NCBI RefSeq assembly: GCF_029227915.1
Contig: NC_079878.1
Coordinates: 24,761,501-24,825,500, forward strand
Length of the DNA: 64,000 nt
Source: Hydractinia symbiolongicarpus
Lineage: Eukaryota; Cnidaria; Hydrozoa; Anthoathecata; Hydractiniidae
Direction of reading: 5' to 3'
Part shown: positions 9,633-21,295 of the stretch, piece after piece
Layout: each line of letters opens with the position of its first letter
How positions within the stretch are numbered: position 1 is the stretch's first letter
Notes under the pieces: generated by a model
The model's input: the letters and a program-made list of their open reading frames with translations, nothing else
What the model was told of the DNA's origin: nothing
Databases searched by the model: none
Position numbers and translations under genes: made by a program

Positions 9633-11995
9633 TCATGGATTTGCGAATCCCTTTGATTCACATGCTAAAGCTGTTGCCAACATATTGTGAAACGCCTTTT
9701 CTACAGAATGAACTGTAGGTAGGTAGATTATTTTTAAACATGCAGAGGATTTGCACATACTGTTTTTTTCATCATCCGACATGTATTTCACTCTGATTTC
9801 ATTTTTCATACCATCCAGTGGAACAACTGTATGACTAGTACAGAAGGCAAGTACTTTACTCAATGTCATACTGTCACTTTTTTCAATAAACGACAGAAAA
9901 AATTTCTTTGCCTGTGTCTCCACGAAGGAAGTTGGTTCGTCAAAACTAAAACATTTGATAAATTCTTTACTCTCAATCATGCGATAACCAGCACAAAATA
10001 TTTGATCCATAACTTTCCAATGACACCGAATCGTATTCAAGAAATTGCACGAGCTCAAACCTTCGAATAACATGTCTGAAGAGTTTCGGCGTGACAATAT
10101 CACATCATTCAAAATGAGTTGTTGAACCAGTAATGGGACATTTTCTTTGTTAATATTCTTGTCGGCAGGCCAATGCGCAGAATTAATAAGTGACCAAAAC
10201 ACATCTTGCTTCTGATTGTCCTTGTAAAGCAGTTTGTCTATATCGTCCTTTGTTTTACATTGATCAAGTGATTCAATCAATTCAATCAAATTTTCAGTTG
10301 TTGCATTTGCTGGTATGTGGCTTTTATTCAAACTTTCAATCAAACTGTCGGTATCTCTACCACACATGTGTAAAAAGTATGGTTTTGCTAATACTGGGAA
10401 GCCGGTGTCAACACCAGCAATCAATGAATGTACGATAATCATACCAGCAACTTTGAAAAGCACAGCTTTTGTGATGTCTTTCACAGGCAACAAACTGTTA
10501 TTTTCACCTTCAAATAGACGATTTTTAACTTCTTCTAACAAAAGGTTGAAATATTCGGTTTTCATTGCCCCACCATCAAGGCCGTCCTCTCCTTTAAACT
10601 CAATGATCAATTTTTTGGTCATAACTTGAGAATTCACAAGGTTCCTTTTGTAAAATCTCAAGGATTCCATCCAAAGATTGTCACGTTCAATTTCCAAAGT
10701 GATTGTATCATTTTCTGAAGCAAGAGATGTAATTTGATTGAGAATTTCTTTTAAAGACATGTCCTTATCTACACATTTAATTTGCAGCATGTCAGACATA
10801 TTTTCACTTGCACTTTTCTCACTCAAAATATTGGCTGCCACATCGATAGATTTGGTATTCCGTAAAATGTCCTGAATTGTGGCTTTAGAGATTCGAGGAA
10901 ACATTGCCGACAAAGTATCGATATGGGGAGAAGTACTTCCTACTTCTTTTTCATTCGATGGCCCAGCTTCATCGTCTATCATCTCTGGAAAAATGTCATC
11001 ATCAAGTTGACAATAAGCTTGATGGAATCTTAAATCATTTAACGGATATTTCTGATTACATCGTACACAGTTAACTTCAATACCTGAATCCATAGTTGGT
11101 TCCTCCATTGGTAAGTCGCTCTGCACTGGTCTGATGTATATTACAGCGTGACCGGGTACTAAATTTTTTAAATAGCTGATAGAATAACCATCTTTTCTTG
11201 GTGGTATCAACACCAATGGTCGGTTTATTCCACCACTCTCAGCCCTCAGAAGTTCAATGCCACCACTCTGTGATGATAATTTTGGATAAGCTTTTGTTAA
11301 CTCTTCCAGAAGCATAGCATGTGTTCCAGTTTTGGAAGGAAAAACAACTTTTTCAATTCCGAGACCAACTTGGTTTAGCTCCATTAATTCACGTGTATTA
11401 GGTGAAACTGATGTATCTTTGTAGCTCAGTGCACAGAATTTATGGGTCCATGTGTCCTTAATGAAGTTATTAGAGAGACGTGGTTTCTTTGCTTGTGGGC
11501 GATATCGGCTACCACCAGCATTCAACGCTGGAAATTGCTTACTGAAACAGAACAAGAATTAAAATAAAAATCTGTCTCAAACATAATAATCTTTCTACTC
11601 AGTGTATACAGAAAAAAATTAAAGTTGAACAAAATCAAAAAAATGAAAAATGTTATAAAAAGGTACAAAGGCACGAAAAAATTCAATAGTCACAATCAGC
11701 ATAATGCCTGTGAGCAGTACTCCTGGAGAGATGATTATTGAAACTTATCGAAAAGATACAAAGGAGGCAATGATCATGCTGGGAGCAGAAATTCACAACT
11801 CTTAAAAATATCAACCTACTTGAAATCTTGTAGAATTCTCTGATGTTGTGGACTTGGATGTAAGTTTGGACTTGGATGTGAGTTTGGACTCTGGAAGATG
11901 TTCTGATTTGGATTATTTTGAGTACTTGTTGTTGATGATGACAGACCATCCAATGCATTATTCAGTCTGTCTATAGCGTCTTTCACTTTCTGCAT
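9633..11995 (-). CDS. transposon-borne HECT E3 ubiquitin ligase with UBZ-like finger and CUE-like segment
   Basis: Two exons: 11820-11995 (58 codons plus 2 nt; donor CAA|GTAGGT) and 9633-11541 (acceptor TTCTGTTTCAG), phase-compatible, giving about 694 residues. Exon 1 is a Ser/Gln/Asn/Pro-rich leader; a further upstream exon is possible because TTGATTCAG precedes its ATG. Domains in order: a leader with ELLRAESGG and AVIYIRPVQ segments; a C2HC finger around 217-236 (C-x2-C-x11-H-x3-C, UBZ-like); a CUE-like helical segment around 265-300 with the diagnostic MFP; and a HECT domain around 364-694. The HECT N-lobe shows EFKGEDGLDGG, and the catalytic cysteine lies in SSACLKIIYLP (Cys660). Expected activity is transfer of ubiquitin from E2 via that cysteine to a substrate; the finger and CUE would bind ubiquitin. 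Resembles animal proteins annotated as G2/M phase-specific E3 ligases. Substrate unknown; the transposase or a host factor are guesses. Confidence 0.85.
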
Positions 11996-12896
11996 GCTGA
12001 ATCAATTTTTAATTCCTAAAACATCACATACAATTTAGCTTGAAAGTTTTGAAAATTACAACCATGCCGATAAATATTCACGATAGTAAGACAAAAATTT
12101 AAAAATGTCTTAAGAATATCCTTAAAGGAAAATCGAATAAGAACATTGTACATATTTGCTGCATTATTTAAAATTCTTGAAAATGGGTGCAGTGTCACTT
12201 GAAGAAAACCAAAACTTGAGAAATTTGCCATCATTACAATACACCTGTTGACAGTGTTGTTGTACACATGCATATGCACCGCACAGTTCCATTTAACTAC
12301 CAGTCGTAGTCCTACGTTCTGTTTTATAAGCTGCCCTGTTTACCTATCAAAACATTGTAATCACATGGTGATACAAAACACAATATTAATACAAAAACAG
12401 CACATTGCTTATAACAGAATAGCATGCAAGCAGTGTAATAACATTTTTCGGCTTATCGGCACCCTCCTCGTTGCAGGGGGAGGGGGGTTGATTGGTGGTG
12501 TATACAAGGGAAGGAAAAAAGGAAGTAAAAGTTGCTAGGGCAAATAATATAATCCATTATTTATAGCAATAGTATAGCTAGCCCATTACAAATTTTAATG
12601 AGAAAATATATATGAGGAGGGGGGGGGGTGCCAGCTATACCTGTGTTGACAAATGTCGTCGTTGCCCTACATTGCTTCCCTTCACTACTACACATACTTA
12701 TGAATTAGCAACTTCTCACAATTTATCAGAATATAACTATAATACAGCAGAAATTAAAAAAACAGGAGAGAAAAAATCAGAGAGAACGGTCAGCCCAGCT
12801 GCTACAAAAACTTACTTTTTCTTTCGTGTTTTGTCTTGATTAATTTGCCAGTCAATTGAAAAAATTCGAAATTTATTCACGGGTAACCAAGGCAAA
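11996..12896. other. right internal non-coding part of the transposon
   Basis: No convincing coding exon. Holds two G-rich runs (about 12474-12487 and 12617-12628) and probably the promoter and any 5' non-coding exon of the ligase gene. The 80-100 codon frames here lack motifs. Confidence 0.45.
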
Positions 12897-13065
12897 TGGC
12901 GCGAAAGTACGCGTCCCCTCTTCCTACACGCCGCGTCGCCCTTGTTTGCGCGTCTTTCCATCACGCAACGCGTCCTTCTGTTACGCATCGCGTCCTTCTA
13001 TTACGCCTCGCATCTCTCTATTATTACATACGCGTCTCACTATTACGCCTCGCGACTCTCTATTT
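12897..13065. repeat. right sub-terminal 20-bp repeat array (inverted)
   Basis: Units of the form CGCGTCCTTCTRTTACGCCT, the reverse complement of the left array, with more divergence toward the inside (TTACGCATCGCG, TCACGCAACGCG). Lacks the 60-bp higher-order expansion seen on the left, so the two arms have evolved copy number independently. Confidence 0.88.
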
Positions 13066-13181
13066 CGCCTCGCGTCCACCTATACTACGCCTCGCGACCT
13101 TGGGATCTATATTGCACCTCGACACTCTACTACGCAACACGACACTCTATAGCGTGACTTTTGTCCAGTACATGACTCCAT
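13066..13181. repeat. right terminal inverted repeat (116 bp)
   Basis: Ends ...GTACATGACTCCAT, followed at once by the ATTACTTTT duplication. Mirror image of 6661-6776 with one mismatch. Confidence 0.93.
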
Positions 13182-13190
13182 ATTACTTTT
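13182..13190. repeat. right 9-bp target-site duplication (ATTACTTTT)
   Basis: Exact copy of 6652-6660, directly abutting the right terminal inverted repeat. Confidence 0.85.
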
Positions 13191-13950
13191 AACCGTAAAA
13201 TGAAACAAACGAACAGGAAAACAAATTTCTCATGTGGAGAAACTTGTAAAATTCGCAAATCAACTATTTATGAAAAAGGAAAAGGAAAACGAACTTAATT
13301 CCAATATCGTGGACTGTTTCTTTTCCTTAAATTTTATTCAGTTACAGCTAACAACGTCTTACTTTTCTGTTTCTTACGTTTTCCTATCAACAGAGACACA
13401 ATTAAATTAGGATACTGTTTGGGGCCGTTTAATAATTACTTCATGCTAGCGGGTAGATGGATCTTCCCGTTTTTCATGACGCAGCGTAACATTAAATTAG
13501 GGGGTCGATAGGGAAAAGTAATAATTAGTGTCTTAGTTTCGAATTCGAACGTTTGTAAACATACTTTTCAGTATAGTTTTGGCTTTGAACATACTGTTTT
13601 CTCGGGAGTGAAAAATGGCGACTTTATTTGCCTTCATTTTCCACAGCGTAAAAAGAGAGATTTGCTTGTCAAAACAAACACGCTGTTATTGCAAAGTGTG
13701 TGGCAAAACATGAGAAAGGAGTCTTTCCCTGAGCTGATATCTCAAGTCTTTGCTCTAATTAAAAACATGGAGGCATGAAAGAAATGATGCTTTGCCTATA
13801 AAAGGCACTATTCTATCGCTTTGGAAACACTCTTCAAAGAAAAGTAAGCGAATTTCATTTGTATTCAACAATGAATTAAATTAAAATGTCAAATCTGCTT
13901 TGCTATGCAGCCTGTAGTCTATAGATGGTATAGAACTGTTTAACGATCTT
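13191..13950. other. no recognised gene
   Basis: AT-rich; two short similar stretches (TTAAATTAGG followed later by TAATAATTA, at about 13405-13440 and 13490-13530) suggest an old duplication. A frame from 13615 (MATLFAF..., containing a C-x2-C pair) stops after about 32 codons. Confidence 0.4.
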
Positions 13951-13959
13951 TCATAAGGA

Positions 13960-14640
13960 TAATAATATTATTTAGACCCCTTTTCTTTGCTTTTTTAGGT
14001 GCAGCGTATTCATCAAAAACTCCGGTTCCGGCTACCACCTCTTCTCCAACGTTAAGGACACTTTCACAATTGATGAGGGAGAGGATTAAGATTTGTTGGC
14101 AGAAAAAACTCAGTCCGAACGTAACAAAAATCAGCTGAACATACAAATTACCATAGAAAATGAGATCTTGGTTGTATTGTATCAGAAGAACGAACTCAAT
14201 CAGTTGACCAAATAGCTTGAAGTAGAACAAAAACACGTAAAGGAAACCTTGACATCTTGAAAAGGAAACTGAGAGAACTAAAGTTAAACCGACAACGCCA
14301 AAAAAAATACTGAAATGAACGGAAACGCAAAATTAATGCATTAGGTGAAGTAACAAGGAAAAAATCAACTGAGAAAGTATATAGTCTCACAATCCGTGTT
14401 TGCGGACACTGCCATTTATATTTTGAAAGTATCAAATCGATGCAAAACTATTTATCATATCGCCGAACAAAAGAATCGCGTGCAGTTGCCAAAAGCTTTG
14501 ATACATAAAAAGTGCGACCCCAAAAAGTTGTAGCCCGCCGCCATAAAGAATTGCTATATGCAATGGCGTTTCAGGAGCTTGAAGAAAAAGAAAGAAGGGT
14601 GGTTCTAACTCTAACTAACGCGATTTAATTATTGAATAGC
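13960..14640 (+). pseudogene. decayed coding-like stretch, coiled-coil character, unrecognised
   Basis: Following an acceptor-like TTTTTTAG at about 13998, one frame reads GAAYSSKTPVPATTSSPTLR before a stop about 47 codons in. A neighbouring frame reads through Lys/Glu/Gln/Asn-rich text (LYQKNELNQLTK, LEVEQKHVKET) broken by several stops, and ends in AVAKSFDT. The amino-acid pattern looks like former coiled-coil protein rather than random AT-rich DNA, but the frames switch and are interrupted. No family recognised; the call as a relic is tentative. Confidence 0.3.
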
Positions 14641-17365
14641 CTCTTTTTTGATATGTTAATGTTTTGCATATATGAAATCAGCCTGCACTGATTTATTTCA
14701 TTTTTTCTTGATTTAAAAAAAGAAGCTGAAAGCCAGGTTTTAAACATTATGCCGCGGAGATCGCTTGAATTGTGTCCATTAAGAAAAACTATCGCAGCGA
14801 GAGCTATCCGATAGATGCTATACGGTTTTCAGAAACGGAGCGTAGATACGTATTTTATGCCGACGTTGTAGCGTTGTATATAAAAATCTCATCCTCACAT
14901 TATGTAGGGTTTTTTTTATATTTTCCTCGCATCCCCTTACGCCATTACTGTCAAAGGTTGCACATTCGATAAAGATTGCACGTCAATAATGTACTATTTC
15001 AAAACCCAACAGTGGGGCTGCGTTTTTTTCTGCGCTATTACTAAAAGTAGGAACCAGCAGTAACCAACAGTATTTTGAAGTAACCAACAGAAAACCAGCA
15101 GTTTTTTAAGTAACCACATGAGAACGACCAGTTAAATAGATAAAACGAAATAAACGCAACTACCACTTTGAAAATGAAACATTTTATAATGTACACAACA
15201 GTTCATGACCCATTTTTCTGAAATGTTTATGTCAAAAGGCTTTTAAAAAACCACGCGCGAGAATTAACAAAAACAAAATTAATATTTTAAATAACGAACT
15301 AATATCTGAATTGTAAACAAAATATAAAGAAAAATAATATACGGAGGAGAGTCCAAAACGAGACATTTTTTTCCTCTGGTACACAAAGTTAAAGTTCGAA
15401 TGAATTGAATGAATTAATAAACTAGACAGTTTGAAGTCATCGAGCGTGAGAGATACCTCTACTGCCATTGTATTCACTGTTGAAGAATCCATGTCAAATT
15501 TTAGTTTATTTTTCGCAGCAATTACACACTTCCTTCAACGCTTTCTAAAAAATTATTTCGCTTAATCAGATTATGTATTTGACCAAAGGGTTTTCATTTT
15601 GCAATTCATCTCTTATAAACCAAATATAACGCTAACGGAGGAGGGTCCGAACGACACATTTTTTTCTTTTGGTAGACAAAGTAAGTTCGAATCAATAGAA
15701 TGAATTAATGAAATGTTGTGGAGAAACATCGTGGCATCGGACAGAAAATATACGTTTGCTTTTCTCACATGGTTTTTGTTCAAGTTAAAATTTATGCTTT
15801 CGATATGAACGTTTTTTCCTTGAGACGTGTCACATTTTATTTCAAAGAATGAGCTCTAATCCTGAAAACACTATTTTCGTTCTGTTCTTTTTGTTTCCAT
15901 TATTGCCTTCAGGCGAAATAAATAACTTAAGTTGATTAATTATCGCGAATTCCGCGATTTTTATTCAAATTTTCGAAAATTAACCTTCGCGGAATGCATT
16001 TATTGGACCTAGTGAAAACAACTTAAAAGTAGCTAGTTAGCAAGAGCATAAAGTACCAGAAAACTAGGTGCCCTTTTATTTATCATATTTGGTAGTTTTA
16101 AGGTGATGAAGTGTTGTGCATTTACTTTTAGTATCTATGTTTTTTCTGCAAGATTCTTGGGTAGTATCCATCCAACGCTGTTAAAATTAAAATACTTTGA
16201 ATATTCTGCAGAAATTTTCATACTTACATGATTGAAAATCGTGAAAAGCAAATTTCCATAGAACAACGAAAATATTGTAAGATTGGGCTCTCGCAGTGTA
16301 ATATAAAGATCGTAAGAATTCATGCCTATTGTACCATCTTTGTTGTTATCTTTTCTTCATGAAAAGTGGTGGCGTTGCCATAAAAATATAATCTTTAGTT
16401 GAAATTTTTCTCCGTAAGGTTAACATCGCACCCAACGTGCAATAAGAAAAGAAAGGGGTCCCGTCCACCCTATTTGAGCATTAGAATGCCATAAAACCGA
16501 CTCTCTTAGACACACGATCAATGTTAAGAATTCTGAACAATTCATCGAAAAAGATGCGCGTAACTCTTGAGCGTTTCATTACGTGACGGGCGATGAGATT
16601 CTCCAGAAAATGCCGTCAACGTTATCAATAATGTTTTTTCAAGCTTGCCGTAAACCTGTGGCTCTACAGACTTTATGCGAAAGGTGGGGTTTGAGTTCCT
16701 TCATCCTTTAACGGTGTGCAGCCTTCAATTTTGTGTGCATATTATATACAGCTACTTTAATTTCTCTCAACAATCAATATCTATTATAATAACAATTGAA
16801 GGTGTAATACGGGTACCAATTATAATTACCCATACATCCACGTGACTATTGTTTCTCTTTCAAGATTCGCCTCGCTATTTTGTTAACTAAAACCGTTAAG
16901 CATGGCCAACAAACAAATTGAAAAAGAATTATAAAGAGGTAACCTATTTTGCATAAGTATACCCTTAATAATGAATAACCGCTAGCACCAGGTCGGATAA
17001 TTTTGACTTTATTACAGTTGAATTTAACTATCCGAGCAGAAAGCGGTATAAAAATGAATATCTGTGAGTCTGTTGAACCTCTTTTTCCTTAGGTCATCCA
17101 TTTTCCCAGACAAAATCCTTTCTCTACCTACGAAGCCTACAACTGGATGATTTTGTAAGGCAAGAAACCCCGCCAGGCGAAGCAGCAAGGATTAAAGACA
17201 AGTAAAGTTGATTTCAAAATAAATTGTTGTAAAGGAATTTGAACTACTTGACAGAAAAAATTACGGTTTTGTGAGTTAACAAAGAAACCTGGCACTGTCA
17301 AGAGCATACTTTAAGATTTTTATATGCAATGGTTACTGCAATCAATAATCACAAACATTGGTAAC
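14641..17365. other. no recognised gene; one internal duplicated segment
   Basis: AT-rich and without supportable exons. A short run of 'AACCAGCAGT / AACCAACAGT / AAGTAACCA' units lies at about 15050-15115. A duplicated segment at 15340-15715 is listed separately. Confidence 0.45.
15340..15715. repeat. direct duplication about 295 bp apart
   Basis: ACGGAGGAGAGTCC...GAGACATTTTTTTCC...GTACACAAAGTTAAAG...GAATGAATTAAT at about 15340-15420 recurs as ACGGAGGAGGGTCC...CGACACATTTTTTTC...GTAGACAAAGTAAG...GAATGAATTAAT at about 15636-15712. Divergence is moderate. No function apparent. Confidence 0.6.
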
Positions 17366-17370
17366 ATCAG

Positions 17371-17691
17371 GACGATGCCCAATTCACTGCAGAGATGTAT
17401 AAAGGAAGTGACCATATTTTTCCATCAGTAAGAAATAAATTGGATGGGATATACAAAAACGACGTCAATGCTAAGCTTTTCCTAGCTGGATTAGAACACC
17501 ATGTCTTAATCCATGGTAAAGGAAGTGAAAGTTCAAATTTAAATGCCAACTTTTCTAAATAGATAGAATGTGGTAAAGTAACTTTGACCGTCATCAGATA
17601 TAGGAAAGCCCACGACAATTTCCGCAATACTCTGATATCCAACTGCGAGACAAAGTCCGATATGTCATCACAATTAAAAAATGTAATACAG
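17371..17691 (+). pseudogene. exon-like relic with one in-frame stop, unrecognised
   Basis: A 107-codon stretch bounded by an acceptor (GGTAACATCAG) and a strong donor (CAG|GTTAGT), in one frame and broken only by a TAG after about 64 codons. The text is protein-like: AEMYKGSDHIFPSVRNKLDG and LFLAGLEHHVLIHGKG before the stop, KVTLTVIRYRKAHDNFRNTL after it. The single stop with preserved splice sites suggests a recently dead exon, or that the stop is a sequence error. Family unknown. A possible companion is the short frame at 18004-18217. Confidence 0.4.
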
Positions 17692-18003
17692 GTTAGTGAC
17701 CACTAAAATAAAATTGTAAGCTCTTAATTCTTCCCTTTTATTTGGTAAACGCTCCCTTGTTCGTTTTTTAGATTCCTTTTTTTTCACATTTTTAAAATAA
17801 TAATTGTAATTAAGGCGCAGTTTTGTCTAACAGAAATTTAAATACCCTCTTTTTAGTAACTTGTGCCTTGGACTCTCTTTGTAACTTTGTCGCTAGTTTT
17901 TATATTTGACACCGGAAATCTACATAATTTAGACACAAGGGAAGCTGAGCTAAATAAAGTGCTGTTTAAAGGCGTTTATTTCTATAATCCAGAAGACTAG
18001 AAT

Positions 18004-18217
18004 ATGGAACTTTCTGAAAAAGAAGAATGGAGTGACAATGAAAACTGTCACTCTAGTTGGCCATGAAAGTAAAAAGAAAGTGTCCCAAGAATATTTGAGG
18101 AAGCTAATGGTTAATTTCAAACATTTAATTGAAGCGGGTGATGTTTATAACGTGACGCAAAATGTTTTTTCAGCAGTGTTAGAGAAAGGAGAGGTGAAAG
18201 ACCTTGTAAAGCGATAA
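18004..18217 (+). pseudogene. short helical coding relic, unrecognised
   Basis: Two overlapping frames: an ATG at 18004 opens MELSEKEEWSDNENC and stops after 20 codons, while a second frame from 18032 reads on for 61 codons with amphipathic helix-like text (VSQEYLRKLMVNFKHLIEAG, VFSAVLEKGEVKDLV). Together they look like one coding region with a frameshift. The helical part has the flavour of a death-fold/CARD-like segment, but no signature residue settles it. Lies 310 bp after the exon relic at 17371-17691, on the same strand, and may belong to the same dead gene. Confidence 0.3.
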
Positions 18218-21050
18218 GAAGAGTATTGATTGTTATTATATATCCGGAAAAAAGGGAAAGTTCTCTAAAATTGTCTAAACGAAGAAAGTAAACGTTTTGT
18301 GCTCACCTAAAGCTTTTAAAATTCAACGCCATCAGTGAAGTCAGGTGTCTCCACTTCAATTTAATCTTTTTTCTTATCTTAGTACAATATCAAGTTCACT
18401 TCTTTGAAATAACACCTAAATAAGAATGGTGGTCAAAAACTTAGCTTTGTGTTATGTCACTCTTCGCAGAATTTCAGTGTCGCTTTACACATATTAATTT
18501 TGCGTAAGAAGAAAAATTGTAGTTTAGTTATATAGATAGTTTTACTTCATCTTTGGCTTCCTACTATCTAGCAAATCACCTTTTCAAATGCTATTCTGAA
18601 TCCCAGTAAAGGTTATTCCCTAAACATTTTATAAGAATCTCCCTGTTACACAACAGTCATATTTCATTGTAAAAATATGTTGTTTCTCTCAACAGAGTTA
18701 TGGTATTATCTTATTCTTGACACGGTTTTAGGTACATGTAGCTATATTTTTATTTTTCTAGCTGATTGTTACATATCTATTTTTATTCTGACAAAACTGT
18801 GATCTTTTCTATTTGTAAACTCGTCGATGGGTTTACTTCTAAATTTTCGCTTTGTATTAAGTTGAACAACCTTTTTAAGGTCATTGCTCACAATGACGAA
18901 CTCAAATATTGAAATTATCAAAAAGTTAATTTTTTCACTCCGGTGAAATTAATCCGTGAAAATAAAGTCCCTCAAAAATTGGCCCCGCAAGAATTTACCG
19001 TTTAGATTTTTAACAATAAAGTACCGCATTTTCTTTACTGATTGTAGCGTCTTTCTAATTAACGGACACTACAAAAGCCGGGCGCTCTTCATGGATAGAC
19101 TTGGTTACGCCAGCGAAACTCTGGTCAACGTCTCAAAGAAAATTTTGTAAAAGAGCACACTATTATCCGTACATTTTTATTCACCAAATGGAGTTCTTCA
19201 AGTTTGTTTTCATTTATCAGACACATTTTTTAAATCTATCTATAATATCCCCAACTAATGTTCAATCTATCTAATTAATGGAACTAAAGATTAAATTTCA
19301 ATTCATTTCAACACAAGCATAAAGTTATTTCACAGCTACTATACCAAACACCTTAATTTTTAGCTTATGTCCCTCATAGTGGCTTACCCTTTTATTGACT
19401 TTAAAATGAGGTTTGAGGTATAGTTGGGAACTTAATGATTTAACAAAAAAAATGTCCTGAAAATAATATACTTTCTAAAAGAGGAAACCTCTAATTAGTG
19501 GAAAAAGCCTTTTGCACCAGTGATCTTTGCTAATTTTGGGGATTACTATGGGGTTTTACAATCCTTTGGCGCTGATTCCACAATTCGGCTCGATTCTTCG
19601 GCTTAATTCGGCTGATGGCTTACAAACACAAAGAAGAACATTTTAACATTTCCATTTTATTTTGTAAGAGTGAAATAATTTCCACTAAGAACATTATTAC
19701 GATAAAGGTTCAACCTTTTACCTTATCAGGAAAAAAAAGTCGGCAAAAAAATTAGTCAGCAAAAATTTTGGACTTTTCGTCATATTGGCCCATTCAATAA
19801 CGCGATTATGAACTAGCGTAAATAAGTGTCAAAGTATTTAAATATTAGATTCAGATATTTTTATGCCGAACTAACAACAATGCTAATAAATATATATATT
19901 TGGAAACTGAAATGTTAACAAAATATGGTGACGTTCACAACGCAGGGTAGCAGGATTATTTACACCATCCTTTTTCTTTCTTTCTCTCGTAGGCTATAGG
20001 TATGTGGGAAATGGCACACCATAGTTTAGAATGATTAAAACGCTTTTAACAATAAGATAAGGAAGTCAAATAGACAACAGGGAAAAATTGAAGTAAATAT
20101 CTCCCTATATCAAAACAGGATAAATGTTGATTCCTTTTCTTTGTTCCATAATATATAGATTAGATATTCCCCTTGTTATTGCTACAATACAAAATAATGA
20201 GGCATTTGTATTCTATTACATATACCACCAAAATTGAAATTTCTTTTTGCTCCATGAGTTAAAAAAGTAACTCCACAAGCAAACACAAAAAGAACAATCC
20301 GTAATTCCTTATGTTTCAATTTTTTTTAAATGGTATTAATATGCTTCTTCAGATAACAATTCTTTTTTAGTAACAAAAAATGCCAGAAATGGCTTAAAGG
20401 TGTTCAAATGTGATTTTATTATGATAATTTGATTCATATTCACACGATAAGGCTGAAAGGTCAAGCAGTTAGTTATATTTGCTCGAGAATTTTGAGAACA
20501 CAAAGAAACTGTATTTTTCTGGATGGATAAGTAAAAGAGCCGGTGAAATATCATGAAATTCCTTAATTTTCATCTTTAAACTGACCCCTTTCCACGCCTC
20601 TTTGCATTAGCTACAAGAATAAACTTGCTCTCTAAAGTAAAACACAAACATAATTTTAAAAATAACAAAAATTTCTTACTATAGAAGAATGTTATTACTA
20701 GCAAGAAACATCATAAAAGAACATGTTTGGACTAGAATAAATGTACAAAAACGTATCAAACTTGAATTACGCATATTTGTTATAAGTTCCCTGTGTTTCA
20801 ATTTAGGGAGATTTCTACAAAAATAGATAAATTTACAAAAACATAAATAAAAAGTTAGTTAATTAATTAATTAAATAATAACCTTGCAAGGGTTTTGAAA
20901 TTTTCACAGTAAAACACCTAAATCTCGTTAAGTTAAATGAAGTAGCTGACAAAATGCAAAAAATGCTGACGTGTGCAATAAAAAGCCTGGTTGACATAAA
21001 AAGAATTAAATTTGACACAACTTATGCAAAATATATACATTTACTACAAT
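18218..21050. other. no recognised gene
   Basis: AT-rich, low-complexity in places; the best frames are 60-70 codons without motifs. Nothing supportable. Confidence 0.5.
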
Positions 21051-21262
21051 AGAGGCATTTGGTAGACGCTATAAGTGATAATATATATGGTCGTGTCTAC
21101 CAAATGAGCCTCTTAGGAAAGGCAACGTTATTTGGTGGACATGACAATGTTTTTTTCATCTCAAAATAAAAGTTTTTGAGGTGATGCGCGAAATTATTTA
21201 CTCATAAGTGACGTAAATATTTAGAAATATGTATTGTCTACCAAATGCTTTATTTTTTGACT
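21050..21262. repeat. outlying copies of the CATTTGGTAGAC box, both orientations
   Basis: GAGGCATTTGGTAGAC is followed after about 25 bases by its inverted form GTGTCTACCAAATGAGCCTC. Then come TTATTTGGTGGACATG and, inverted, ATTGTCTACCAAATGCTTTA, which is the exact reverse complement of a box in the 0.76-3.85 kb satellite. Here the boxes face each other as hairpins instead of running in one direction. Confidence 0.65.
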
Positions 21263-21295
21263 TTGCGACCAAATGATGCTATTAGTATATATATA

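Larger units (their letters stand above)
6661..13181. mobile_element. complete DNA transposon encoding rve transposase and HECT ubiquitin ligase
   Basis: A 6,521-bp element bounded by 116-bp terminal inverted repeats (one mismatch) that begin ATGGAGTCATGTACTGG, with an identical 9-bp target duplication outside each end. Inside the termini are arrays of a 20-bp GC-richer repeat facing each other. Two genes lie on the minus strand: a DDE/rve transposase and, upstream of it in transcription order, a two-exon HECT E3 ligase. Both are open throughout, the terminal repeats are nearly identical and the target duplication is perfect, so the copy appears young and possibly autonomous. The 9-bp duplication is longer than that of Ginger-type rve elements (4 bp), so superfamily membership is not settled from sequence alone; IS3EU-type elements are the first comparison to make. 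Confidence 0.88.

Noticed and set aside
9831-10629. Plus-strand frames of 79-104 codons opposite the HECT gene
   Set aside because: Antisense shadows of a confidently identified coding exon.
6661-13181. CRISPR-like interpretation of the regular 20-bp repeats
   Set aside because: Units are contiguous without unique spacers, lie in inverted arms of a eukaryotic transposon, and no cas-like gene is present.
12856-13192. Three overlapping 70-98-codon plus-strand frames
   Set aside because: Shadows of the right terminal inverted repeat and its repeat array; mirrored at the left end in the opposite orientation.
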